DNA of 64,000 nt from Arthrobacter sp. S39 (GTDB lineage: Bacteria > Actinomycetota > Actinomycetes > Actinomycetales > Micrococcaceae). The stretch lies in contig NZ_SIHX01000006.1 in assembly GCF_004320525.1 (NCBI RefSeq), positions 186,001 through 250,000 of the forward strand. Direction: 5' to 3'. The position numbers and the translations under genes were made by a program. Numbering within the stretch: the first letter of the stretch is position 1; every line of letters starts with the position of its first letter. The notes under the pieces were generated by a model that was not told the origin of the DNA, made no database searches, and worked only from the letters and a program-made list of their open reading frames with translations. Positions 25,467 to 32,972 of this stretch are shown here, piece by piece.

Positions 25467-26378
25467 TTAGGCGGCAGGGCTCGTGCCGGGGGCGCCGGCG
25501 GGCGTGATGGCCGGGGCCACGGTCCGGGCGATTTCGGTGAAGTCGGCGCGCGGTCCGAGGGCGGCCAAGGCATCCTGCCATTGGCCGGCGACGGCGGCGA
25601 GCAGCGCCGGGTTTTCGCCGATCTGCGCGGCGACCTCCACGGCGAGGGCGGCATCGCGTGCCATCAGGCCGAGGGAGAAGCCGGAATCGTGGGTGCCGCT
25701 GAGGACCCAGTTGGGGTACATGTTGGCGGACACTTTGCTGCCGCCGGAGGCTTCGCTGATGCTGGCCGCGGCCGTGGCGGGATCGATGCCGTAGGCCTTG
25801 GCCACGCCGAGGGCCTCACCCACGGAGACCAGGTTGGCCGCGGCCAGGACGTTGTTGAGGAGCTTGACCACGTTGCCGCTGCCGGGGCCGCCGATGTGGC
25901 TGTACTTGCCCCCGGTGAGGGCGAGCAGGACAGGCTCGGCAGCTGTGAGGGCGGCGTCGGTTGCGCCAACGAACGCGCTGAGCGATCCCGTGGCTGCGCC
26001 GTCGCGGCCGCCGGAGACCGGCGCGTCCACGAACGCTGCCCCCTGTGCTTCGGCGAGTTCTGCCATGTGCTTGCTGGTGGCGGGCTCGGAGGTGGTGGTG
26101 TCGATGATCGCGACGGTGCCCGGTGCGGCGAGGAGCTGCGGGACGGTGGTTTCCACGATGCTGGCCGCGGGGAGGGAGAGGACGGCATAGGGGGTTCCGG
26201 CGACGTCTTCGAGGCTGGCAGTGGTTTTGATCCCGGCGTCGGCGGCCGCGGCCCGGGCGCCGTCGAACGGGTCAAAGCCGGTGACGTCCCAGCCGGCGCG
26301 GTGGAGGGTGGCGGCCATCGCCCCGCCCATGGCGCCGAGGCCGATGACGGCGACGCGGCGGTCGGTGTTGGTGTTCAT
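25467..26378 (-). CDS. 3-hydroxyisobutyrate dehydrogenase / tartronate-semialdehyde reductase family protein
   Basis: A 303-residue beta-hydroxyacid dehydrogenase: VAVIGLGAMGGAMA (nucleotide loop), FVDAPVSGGRDGAATGSL (substrate loop) and GPGSGNVVKLLNNVLAA with the catalytic Lys, then GLMARDAALAVE. It should interconvert a 3-hydroxyacid and its semialdehyde. ATG 26378 was chosen because CAGGAGC lies upstream and the Rossmann strand starts at residue 9. First enzyme gene of the RpiR-controlled operon. Confidence 0.88.
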   Translation of the reverse strand: MNTNTDRRVAVIGLGAMGGAMAATLHRAGWDVTGFDPFDGARAAAADAGIKTTASLEDVAGTPYAVLSLPAASIVETTVPQLLAAPGTVAIIDTTTSEPATSKHMAELAEAQGAAFVDAPVSGGRDGAATGSLSAFVGATDAALTAAEPVLLALTGGKYSHIGGPGSGNVVKLLNNVLAAANLVSVGEALGVAKAYGIDPATAAASISEASGGSKVSANMYPNWVLSGTHDSGFSLGLMARDAALAVEVAAQIGENPALLAAVAGQWQDALAALGPRADFTEIARTVAPAITPAGAPGTSPAA

Positions 26379-26409
26379 AAAACTGCTCCTGGAGTCTGTG
26401 GGGCTGGGA

Positions 26410-26476
26410 CCCAACGCGGGGTCACTTCTGGCCTAATAAACGCCCAATATTGGGCACTAAGTGACCCCGCGTTGGG
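26410..26476. repeat. Palindrome family B, copy 2, with nested inner palindrome
   Basis: Outer arms CCCAACGCGGGGTCACTT and AAGTGACCCCGCGTTGGG are perfect. The centre holds a second perfect palindrome, GCCCAATATTGGGC (26442-26455). Unlike copy 1 it lies between two genes on the same strand, so the element is not limited to terminators. Confidence 0.88.
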
Positions 26477-26497
26477 TTGGGCGCGGGGGAAAGGGGG

Positions 26498-27397
26498 TCA
26501 GTCGAGGTAGATGTCGAGGTCTTTCCACAGTTGCTGGGTGCGGCGGATGGCGATGCGGCTGCGTTCGGGGTGCGCCGCCTCCATTCCCGCAAGCAGGCCG
26601 TAGATCAGGGAGCTTGCGGCGGTGACGGACTGGAAGAAGGAGATCCCTTCCGAGGCCACCACCAGGAGGTGGTCCGCCGCGGCTGCGAGGGGGCCGCGGC
26701 GCATGTCGCTGATGGCTATGACCGTGGCGCCAGCCTCCTTGGCGGCCTCGGCGGTGACGATGATCTGCCGGATGGAGCGCCACATGTTGATGACCACCAG
26801 GACATCCCCGGGCCCGAGGGTGTTGGTGCTGGAGGCGAGGTGCACGCCGCCGCGGTTCTCCAGGGAGATGGGGTAGCCCATGGTGGAGCCGAGGTGTGCC
26901 ATCACGCTGGCGGGGCCGGCAAACGAGCCAAGCCCGACGACGGTGATGGACTTGGCGGCGGCCATGGCAGCGATGGCGGCCTCGGCGTCGTCGGCCGTGT
27001 TGGAGTCCAGGGTGAGCCGGAGGTTTTCGATGTCATGGTTGATGGCGTCGTGCAGGGGGCTGCGGTGTTCGCCGTGCTCGGTCAGGGTGTCCTCGGTGGA
27101 GATCATCACCAGGTAGCGGGAGCGCAGTTCGCGCTGGAGGTCCGGCCAGCCGCGGTAGCCCAGGTGCTGGGCTGCGCGGACTACGGTGGAGTTGTTCACG
27201 TCGGCGCGCTGGGCGATTTCGGCGATGTCGGCGTAGGAGGAAAGCTGCGGGTTGCGGCCGATCACATCCACCACCCGGCTCTGGGCCTTGGACAGCGGAA
27301 CGTCCGGCAGCACGTCGCCGAGCCAGGCGTGGGTGAGGTTCCCGGCGCTGGTGGCGCCTGCCGCGTTGGCTTCAAGATCGACTGCGTTGGTGTTCAA
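26498..27397 (-). CDS. MurR/RpiR-family regulator with SIS domain
   Basis: A 299-residue regulator. Residues about 25-100 are the RpiR HTH (SKAQSRVVDVIGRNPQLSSY, ADVNNSTVVRAAQHLGYRGW), followed by a SIS domain (SITVVGLGSFAGPAS, GDVLVVINMWRSIRQ, TVIAISD) that normally senses a phosphosugar or related metabolite. It starts at TTG 27397 after GAAGAGG. It is upstream of and on the same strand as the reductase-ALDH-amidohydrolase-DUF3100 operon, with a family B palindrome between. Two matching operator copies lie before its own start. Confidence 0.88.
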   Translation of the reverse strand: MNTNAVDLEANAAGATSAGNLTHAWLGDVLPDVPLSKAQSRVVDVIGRNPQLSSYADIAEIAQRADVNNSTVVRAAQHLGYRGWPDLQRELRSRYLVMISTEDTLTEHGEHRSPLHDAINHDIENLRLTLDSNTADDAEAAIAAMAAAKSITVVGLGSFAGPASVMAHLGSTMGYPISLENRGGVHLASSTNTLGPGDVLVVINMWRSIRQIIVTAEAAKEAGATVIAISDMRRGPLAAAADHLLVVASEGISFFQSVTAASSLIYGLLAGMEAAHPERSRIAIRRTQQLWKDLDIYLD

Positions 27398-27423
27398 TCC
27401 GGACCTCTTCTGTAACGTGGCTC

Positions 27424-27472
27424 ACTCTGCAAGGCTGATTGCAATAACTGTACTCTGCAATATCGATTGCGG
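27424..27472 (-). promoter_or_regulatory. Two direct copies of a TCTGCAA-N6-GATTGC operator
   Basis: ACTCTGCAAGGCTGATTGCA (27424-27443) and ACTCTGCAATATCGATTGCG (27452-27471) are direct repeats 28 bases apart, each an imperfect inverted repeat (TGCAA/ATTGC). They lie just before the RpiR start and after the upstream element of the divergent GPP34 gene. They are the likely RpiR binding sites (autoregulation). Confidence 0.7.
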
Positions 27473-27492
27473 AAAGAGTTTTTGGTTTCCGG

Positions 27493-27541
27493 CTTGTAAA
27501 TCATCGTTGTGGTGGGCGCAGAACAGGGCCACCATGATCGT
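27493..27541 (+). promoter_or_regulatory. Upstream element shared by the two GPP34 genes, second copy
   Basis: Nearly identical to 936-984. It begins 20 bases after the RpiR operator pair, so the divergent RpiR and GPP34 genes share this short control region. Confidence 0.55.
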
Positions 27542-28225
27542 ATGAACGCTGAAAAACCGGAGGCCGGGGAGCTAAGCCTTCCCCAGGCATTCCTTCTCCT
27601 GGCAACGAACGACAAGGACGGCGAGCCCGACGTGCCGCAGGCCGTACTCAAGGCCGGCTTGGCCGGGGCGATCCTCGCAGAACTGGATCTGCTCGGCGCA
27701 ATCGAGCTGCAGGGCAAGCATGTGAGGGCCACCGGCGCCGCCCCCGCGACGGACTTCCAGCACCAGCTGGAACTCATCCGGGAGAAGTCACGGCCGCACA
27801 CGCCCAAGCGCTGGGTCTCGATGCTGGAGAGCCGAGCCGAACTGCACCGGGTCTATGAGGGCATGGCGTCGCTGGGCATCGTGGACCATGTGGGCGAACG
27901 GCACCTCGGCCTGTTCAGGACCACCCGGTACCCGGAGAAGAACCACGCACCGGAAGCGGCGCTCCTGGAGAAGATCCGGGGCGCGCTCGGCGGTACTGCC
28001 GGCGGGCAGGGAACGTCCGACGGCGGGATGTCACCTTCTGTGGCGACCGATCCCCGGACCGCGGCGCTGGTGGGCCTGCTGTACTCGGCGGAGCTGCTCG
28101 GCAAGGCCTTCCCGGGTGCAGATCAGGGCCGGGCCAGGGAGCTGGCGCATGAACACTGGCCGTCCCGCGCGGTGGCGGATGAACTCCGGATGATCAGGCT
28201 GGCGGAGGCAGAGGCGGCGACCTGA
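27542..28225 (+). CDS. GPP34 family protein, copy 2
   Basis: A 227-residue paralogue of the protein at 985-1755. The N-terminal block LSLPQAFLLLATNDKDGEPD, the RPHTPKRWVSMLE stretch, YEGMASLGIVDHVGERHL and the C-terminal RAVADELRMIRLAEAEA correspond closely. The Pro/Ala linker of copy 1 is replaced here by a short Gly-rich stretch. Same unknown role as copy 1. The shared upstream block points to common regulation or a recent duplication that took its promoter with it. Confidence 0.85.
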   Translation: MNAEKPEAGELSLPQAFLLLATNDKDGEPDVPQAVLKAGLAGAILAELDLLGAIELQGKHVRATGAAPATDFQHQLELIREKSRPHTPKRWVSMLESRAELHRVYEGMASLGIVDHVGERHLGLFRTTRYPEKNHAPEAALLEKIRGALGGTAGGQGTSDGGMSPSVATDPRTAALVGLLYSAELLGKAFPGADQGRARELAHEHWPSRAVADELRMIRLAEAEAAT

Positions 28226-28236
28226 CTGGACGGCGG

Positions 28237-28764
28237 CTAACCCGCCTTGCTGACGGGCGCTGGCTGCAGGCCCCAGGTCATCTTCCGGATCGCCTCGCGC
28301 TGGAGTCCGCTCAGCGCGGCGAGCTCGTAGTCATCCATGACCCCGAGCCGGCGGGCGGTGGCGAGGAGTTTCGCGCGCCGCCCCTCAAGGACGGCTTTCG
28401 ACTGTTCCAGCTGTGCCAGTTCCAGCTTCAGTTCTTTGATGGCTGCCAGGTGCTGCTCCGCCGGGAGGCCGGACGGGAACAGGTCCTCGGACGACAGGCC
28501 GATAGTGCGGACCGCCCAGCGGGAGAGTTCCGCGGCGCCGGCGAGGCGGGTCACCTTCATCCCGTCGCAGAGCGCCTGGGCGATCTGCTGGTTCAGCCGG
28601 ACGGACAGGGACCGGATGCTGCTGGCGTTGAAGGAGAGCCGCTGCCGTTCCTCCCGGAGCTGAGCGCGGATCCGGTCCGCCTGGACAGCAGCCGTGTCAG
28701 GCTTCCGCTTGCCCCGGTAACGGTAGCCGCCGCCGTCGGCATGGGTCGTAAAGGCCAAATGCAC
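28237..28764 (-). CDS. Coiled-coil protein with a helix-turn-helix segment
   Basis: About 175 residues, Arg-rich. After a short lead (GGGYRYRGKRKPD), residues about 30-60 are a charged helix, then ALCDGMKVTRLAGAAELSRWAVRTIGLSS, which has the spacing of a helix-turn-helix. A second Leu/Glu-rich coiled coil (IKELKLELAQLEQSKAVLEGRRAKLLATARRLG) follows, then LSGLQREAIRKMTWG, which resembles another short HTH. It looks like a DNA-binding protein, but I cannot name a family. GTG 28764 is one choice; an ATG at 28857 would add a hydrophobic lead. Confidence 0.55.
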   Translation of the reverse strand: MHLAFTTHADGGGYRYRGKRKPDTAAVQADRIRAQLREERQRLSFNASSIRSLSVRLNQQIAQALCDGMKVTRLAGAAELSRWAVRTIGLSSEDLFPSGLPAEQHLAAIKELKLELAQLEQSKAVLEGRRAKLLATARRLGVMDDYELAALSGLQREAIRKMTWGLQPAPVSKAG

Positions 28765-29041
28765 TCCTCGGTTGGGATCCCGCTGAGCGGGCCGGCTTAC
28801 GTAGAAGGCTAGACAGAACGGCCCGGCCGCGGAAATACCAATAGTGCGTGGAGCCATAACCGGAACGTGTGGCTGACGGCGGTGCCGGCGCGAATTCAGG
28901 GCGATTCCGGCGCGGCCGTACCCGCCAGCCATAAGGGACGCTTATCCGTCCACGCACTTTAGGTCTTATCCAGACCCGCCGGAATTCCCTAGTGTCGAAG
29001 GAACTGAGTACCGCTTTCTCCTGAGCCCCTAGGAAGAGACC

Positions 29042-30250
29042 ATGTCTGAATTTGTACCTGCAACGCGGGTATCCCGCATCAAGTCCTCCGCCAGTGTGGC
29101 CGCCGCGGCCCGTGTCCGGGAGCTGAAGGCCGAAGGCCGCCGCATCCTGGATCTGACGGTCGGCGAGCCGGACTTCGACACCCCGGAGCACATCAAGGCG
29201 GCGGCCGTCGAAGCCATCAGCCAGGGGGAGACCAAGTACACCTCCGTCACCGGCACCCCCGCGCTCCAGGATGCCATCCTGCAGACCATCGAGCTGCGCA
29301 CCGGCCTGCACTACACCCCGGCCGAGATCACCATCGGCGGCGGCGCAAAGCAGGTCATCTTCACGGCCTGCATGGCCTCCCTGGACGCCGGCGACGAAGT
29401 GATTGTGCCCGCCCCCTACTGGGTTTCCTACCCGGACATGGTGCTCGCGAACGAGGGCACCCCCGTTGTTGTGCCCTGCGGCGAGGACGTGGGCTTCAAG
29501 CTCACCCCGGAAGCCCTCACCGGAGCCCTTAATGACCGCACCAAGTGGGTCATCCTGAACACACCCTCCAACCCCACCGGCGCCGTCTACTCCCCGGCGG
29601 AACTGCGTGCGCTCGCGGACGTCCTCGCCGGCTTCCCGCACGTCTACGTCCTCACCGACGAAATCTATGACCAGATCTACTTCGGCGAAGGCCGGCTGAC
29701 CAGCCTGGTGGAAGTCGCTCCCGAGCTGAAGGACCGCATCCTTGCCGTCAACGGTGTGTCCAAGGCCTACGCCATGACCGGATGGCGGCTGGGCTACGCG
29801 GCCGGGCCTGCCCCGCTGATCGCCGCGATCAACAAGCTCCAGTCCCAGATCTCCTCGTGCCCGTCGTCCGTCAGCCAGGCCGCCAGCGCCGCCGCGCTCA
29901 CGGGCGATCAGGGCTTTGTGCGGGACAGCGTCGAGATCTACCGCAGCCGGCGGGACAAGGCGGTTGCCGGGCTCAACGCCGTCGACGGTCTTTCATGCGC
30001 GACGCCGGAAGGCGCCTTCTACGCCTACGTCAACTGCGCCGGGGCGATCGGGAAGACGACCCCGGAGGGTGCCGTCATCCGCGATGACCAGGACTTTGTC
30101 CTCTACCTGCTCGACCAGGCATCCGTGGCCGCGATCCCCGGCTCCGCCTACGGGCTGGGCCCGTACTTCCGTATCTCCTACGCCACCAGCCTCGACATCA
30201 TCGAAGAATCCATTGCCGCCATCGATAAGGCCGTCCAGGCCCTTAGCTGA
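29042..30250 (+). CDS. Class I/II PLP-dependent aminotransferase (aspartate aminotransferase type)
   Basis: A 402-residue fold-type I aminotransferase: TVGEPDFDTPEHIK, YTSVTGTPALQ, APYWVSYPDM, LNTPSNPTGAVYS (Asn177), LTDEIYDQ (Asp206) and NGVSKAYAMTGWRLGY with the PLP Lys241, then FRISYATS with the substrate-carboxylate Arg. It should move the amino group of an amino acid to a 2-oxo acid. The next gene, an RraA-type aldolase, starts 25 bases later, so the product of transamination is probably the aldolase substrate. ATG 29042 gives the standard N-terminus. Confidence 0.92.
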   Translation: MSEFVPATRVSRIKSSASVAAAARVRELKAEGRRILDLTVGEPDFDTPEHIKAAAVEAISQGETKYTSVTGTPALQDAILQTIELRTGLHYTPAEITIGGGAKQVIFTACMASLDAGDEVIVPAPYWVSYPDMVLANEGTPVVVPCGEDVGFKLTPEALTGALNDRTKWVILNTPSNPTGAVYSPAELRALADVLAGFPHVYVLTDEIYDQIYFGEGRLTSLVEVAPELKDRILAVNGVSKAYAMTGWRLGYAAGPAPLIAAINKLQSQISSCPSSVSQAASAAALTGDQGFVRDSVEIYRSRRDKAVAGLNAVDGLSCATPEGAFYAYVNCAGAIGKTTPEGAVIRDDQDFVLYLLDQASVAAIPGSAYGLGPYFRISYATSLDIIEESIAAIDKAVQALS

Positions 30251-30275
30251 CCCGCACCCACCGAAGGAAAACACC

Positions 30276-30953
30276 ATGATCCACGTCAAAACCACCATCG
30301 ACCGCCCCGACGCCGACGCCGTCAGCCGCCTGGCGAAGTTCTCCTCGGCCACCATCCATGAGGCACAGGGCCGCAAGGGCGCCCTCAGCTCCAGGATCAA
30401 GCCGATCGACCGGGCCATGTCCTTCTGCGGCCCCGCCGTCACCGTCCGCTGTGCCCCCAGGGACAACCTCATGCTGCAAGTGGCCATCCACTACGCCGAA
30501 GCCGGGGACGTCATCCTCGCCGCGGCAGGGGAGTTCGAGGAAGCCGGAACCTTCGGCGACGTCCTCGGCAACGCCATGAAGGCCAAGGGGCTGGCCGGAC
30601 TCGTGACCGATTCAGGCGTCCGCGACACCCAGGACCTCATCGAACTGGGCCTGCCCGTCTTCTCCGGCAGCATCTCCATCAAGGGCACCGTGAAGGAAAC
30701 CATCGGCCCCATCAACCACCCGGTGGTCTTCGGCGACGAAATCATCTACCCCGGCGACGTCCTCCGCGGCGACGCTGACGGCGTTGTAGTGGTCCGCAAG
30801 GACGAGATCGAGGAAGTCATCCGCCTCTCGCAGGAACGTGACGACGCCGAGCGCGAACTCATCAGCCTGTACAAGGCCGGCGGCACGACCATCGACCTGT
30901 GCAACCTCACCGAGGTCCTGAAGGCCAAGGGCCTGCTCGTCGAACAGGCCTAG
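30276..30953 (+). CDS. RraA-like aldolase (HMG/CHA aldolase family)
   Basis: A 225-residue protein of the RraA fold. GTFGDVLGNAMKAKGLAG and TDSGVRDTQDL hold the conserved Gly-Asp and the catalytic Arg116-Asp117 of 4-hydroxy-4-methyl-2-oxoglutarate/4-carboxy-4-hydroxy-2-oxoadipate aldolases; true RraA RNase inhibitors lack this set. GDADGVVVVRKDEIEEV is the usual C-terminal strand. Members cleave 4-hydroxy-2-oxo acids to pyruvate and an oxo acid, or decarboxylate oxaloacetate. Paired with the aminotransferase it could finish degradation of a 4-hydroxylated glutamate-like amino acid. AAGGAAAACACC precedes the ATG. Confidence 0.88.
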   Translation: MIHVKTTIDRPDADAVSRLAKFSSATIHEAQGRKGALSSRIKPIDRAMSFCGPAVTVRCAPRDNLMLQVAIHYAEAGDVILAAAGEFEEAGTFGDVLGNAMKAKGLAGLVTDSGVRDTQDLIELGLPVFSGSISIKGTVKETIGPINHPVVFGDEIIYPGDVLRGDADGVVVVRKDEIEEVIRLSQERDDAERELISLYKAGGTTIDLCNLTEVLKAKGLLVEQA

Positions 30954-30972
30954 CAACCGCCAATAACGACAA

Positions 30973-31010
30973 AGTGCCGCCGCGCGGAAGAAGTCCCGTG
31001 AGGCGGCACT
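30973..31010 (+). terminator. Hairpin after the aldolase gene
   Basis: AGTGCCGCC (30973-30981) pairs with GGCGGCACT (31002-31010), 19 bases after the stop. A T-tract is missing, so termination would be weak or factor-dependent. Confidence 0.55.
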
Positions 31011-31030
31011 GGCATGCGCACACCCCTTTA

Positions 31031-31095
31031 AGCGCGAACTGGCACGTAATCCCCTCAAATCGTGGATTTGAGGGGATTACGTGCCAGTTCGCGCT
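31031..31095. repeat. Palindrome family C, copy 1 (perfect 31-base arms)
   Basis: Two arms of 31 bases, perfectly complementary, around a 3-base loop (GTG, 31062-31064). The outer end is AGCGCGAACTGGCACGTAAT and the inner end CCCCTCAAATC. It lies between the aldolase operon and a small leftward gene. A diverged copy is at 40781-40845. Confidence 0.92.
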
Positions 31096-31130
31096 GGAGA
31101 TTCGTGCTGCGGCTTCTACGGAGCGGAGCC

Positions 31131-31361
31131 CTACCGGACGGGGAGTGCGTGGGTGGGAGGACCGACGACGGCGTCCTCCAGGTACCAGACTGTGGAGCCC
31201 CGGCCGGTGGCCGGCATGATGCTGCCTTCGAACACAAAGACAGGATCCTTGGAGCGGTCTGCAGGACGCCAAAAGCCGTTCGCCGGGCAGTGGAAACCGG
31301 TTTTGGCCATAAGGCCCAATTTCCCGTCGGCAATTCTTCGAAGGGTGTTGATCTTTTTCAC
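31131..31361 (-). CDS. Small protein with C-x(4)-G-x-W ... EG-x(2)-MP motif, copy 1
   Basis: A 76-residue protein: KLGLMAKTGFHCPANGFWRP, FVFEGSIMPATGRGS, then VWYLED. The motif pattern HCxxxGxW, (E)Gxx(M/L)P and a final VW(Y/T) is shared with the small protein at 47141-47404 and suggests a compact beta fold with one conserved Cys. I cannot name the family. GTG 31361 follows GGGAG. It lies downstream of the LysR gene on the same strand. Its frame continues into the flank of the palindrome only after the conserved part. Confidence 0.6.
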   Translation of the reverse strand: MKKINTLRRIADGKLGLMAKTGFHCPANGFWRPADRSKDPVFVFEGSIMPATGRGSTVWYLEDAVVGPPTHALPVR

Positions 31362-31494
31362 GGAATGCTCCCAATTAATTCTTTGTGAAAGTAGCCGCCG
31401 CTTTTCTTCGGCCTTGCTTCAATTTTAGAATCAACGGGCGATCCATTACTAAGACCAATGATGCGTGGCCTAATAAGCGGATGCTATGGACGGG

Positions 31495-32415
31495 CTACCG
31501 TGCATATTTCCTGCTGAGCATTTCCTGGAGCATTTCCTTCAGCACCAGGAGGACCGCCGATGCCGCCTCGGAGAGCGGGTCATGGTCCGGGGTGCACAGC
31601 GCGATCTTGCACTGAAGTGCGGGATCCACGATCCGCAGGACGTGGAAGTCCTCTTCGTGGAACAGTGCGTCCGCGGCGGACTTGGGCATGATGGTGGCGC
31701 CCAGGTCCGCGCGCAGGAGCCGGGTCAGTGACGGTACCGACTCCACTTCGCCGACCAGCTTGAGTTTGAGTCCTTTGCTGTCAAAGCCGGCTTCCACCAC
31801 CTGGCGCAGCGTGTGGATCTTTTCGGGAAGGAACAGTCCAAAGCCGGCGGCGTCCGTCAGTGTGATTTCGCCGTTCTCCGGGGCCTTGTCGAACCTGTTG
31901 GCGTTGACCACAAAGTGCAGGTCCTCGACGATCATCGTGGTGAACTGCACGCCGCGGATAGGGCCGGGCTCGTAGATGAGCGCCATGTCCAGCCGGCCGT
32001 TCTTGATCGCCTCGCTGAGCACACCGCCGTAGATTTCCGTGACGTGCAGGACGATGTCCGGGTAGCGGCGGCCCACTTCGCCGATGATCCGGGGCGTGAG
32101 GCTCGAGGCCATGCTGTACGGCGCGATGGCAATGGAAACCCGTCCGGACGGCGCGGCACCCGACGCCGCGACGTCCTGCCGGGCCTGTTCCACGAGCCGC
32201 AGGATGGACTGGGCATGCCGGTAGAGGGTGTGCCCGGCAGCCGTGGGCTTAACGCCCTGCTTGCTGCGGATCAGCAGGCGCTGCTTGAGGTCCGTTTCCA
32301 GGGCCGACACCTGCTGGCTCAGGGCCGGCTGGGCCACATGCAGCGTCGCCGCGGCCTTGGTGATGCTTCCCGAATCCACGATCTGGACGAAGTACGCAAG
32401 CTTGCGCGTATCCAT
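31495..32415 (-). CDS. LysR-type regulator of the 5-oxoprolinase operon
   Basis: A 306-residue regulator: RKLAYFVQIVDSGSITKAAATLHVAQPALSQQVSALE is the LysR HTH, followed by the two-lobe effector domain (VSIAIAPYSMASSLTPRIIGEV, DMALIYEPG, LGATIMPKSAAD). The N-terminal IVDSGSITKAA is typical of the Nac/Cbl-like branch. ATG 32415 was chosen because AGAAGG precedes it and the HTH starts normally. It is divergent from pxpA; the long gap between them holds two copies of a 12-base motif that may be its binding sites. Confidence 0.9.
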   Translation of the reverse strand: MDTRKLAYFVQIVDSGSITKAAATLHVAQPALSQQVSALETDLKQRLLIRSKQGVKPTAAGHTLYRHAQSILRLVEQARQDVAASGAAPSGRVSIAIAPYSMASSLTPRIIGEVGRRYPDIVLHVTEIYGGVLSEAIKNGRLDMALIYEPGPIRGVQFTTMIVEDLHFVVNANRFDKAPENGEITLTDAAGFGLFLPEKIHTLRQVVEAGFDSKGLKLKLVGEVESVPSLTRLLRADLGATIMPKSAADALFHEEDFHVLRIVDPALQCKIALCTPDHDPLSEAASAVLLVLKEMLQEMLSRKYAR

Positions 32416-32485
32416 GGCCGCCTTCTCTCGTTTGCGGCGTCCCGGACCCGGAAAGGTCATAAGCAGATGTGGTGGAGGGATACGC

Positions 32486-32814
32486 AATAAGTCTTTGTGT
32501 GATCCACATCGCAGACACTAGGTTGAACCCAGAACGCTATTTCACTAATCGTACATTCTAGCTCCCCGGATGACATGCAATTTTGTGATGACGTCAGACG
32601 AATTTCGCATAAAAGATGTGTTTACCGGAATAGGCGCTTTCTTTTTACATTTCTGAAATATGCACTCCATAGCTTGAATGCAATCGCAATACCGCGGCGG
32701 CAAGGCAGATCCTGGCGAAGGGAACGAGGTGGCACGCATGAAGGCAGCACTCCACGGAGCACCCGTCATAACCGGCGCCTATCCCGTGACATGGATTACG
32801 TCTTTGTGTGAGCC
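32486..32814. promoter_or_regulatory. LysR-pxpA control region with two GTCTTTGTGTGA copies
   Basis: The 557-base gap between the divergent LysR and pxpA genes holds no convincing gene. GTCTTTGTGTGA occurs at 32491-32502 (near the LysR start) and 32800-32811 (172 bases before pxpA); each copy lies within a similar 20-base setting, AATAAGTCTTTGTGTGATCC and ATTACGTCTTTGTGTGAGCC. Both are in the same orientation. They are candidate LysR sites. The part between them (32540-32700) is clearly more A/T-rich than the rest of the window. Confidence 0.55.
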
Positions 32815-32972
32815 AATTCGCGGTGCCAGACTTTTTGGCAGATGCCCGGCAGCCCGGGCCGCCGGACCGCAGGCCCCCAACCGGGCAGGTTCCCGGCATT
32901 CACTTCATCACCGGAAGCTGACCTCTGCGCCCCGCTGCGTAAAGGTCCAGCCAACACCCCAGGAGGGCTCAC

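Noticed and set aside
30973..31010. Hairpin after the aldolase as a family A member
   Set aside because: It lacks the GACGGCGGGA core and has a longer loop; it is a separate hairpin.
32540..32972. Short open frames in the LysR-pxpA gap
   Set aside because: No frame has both a ribosome site and the usual codon bias; the A/T-rich composition fits a control region.
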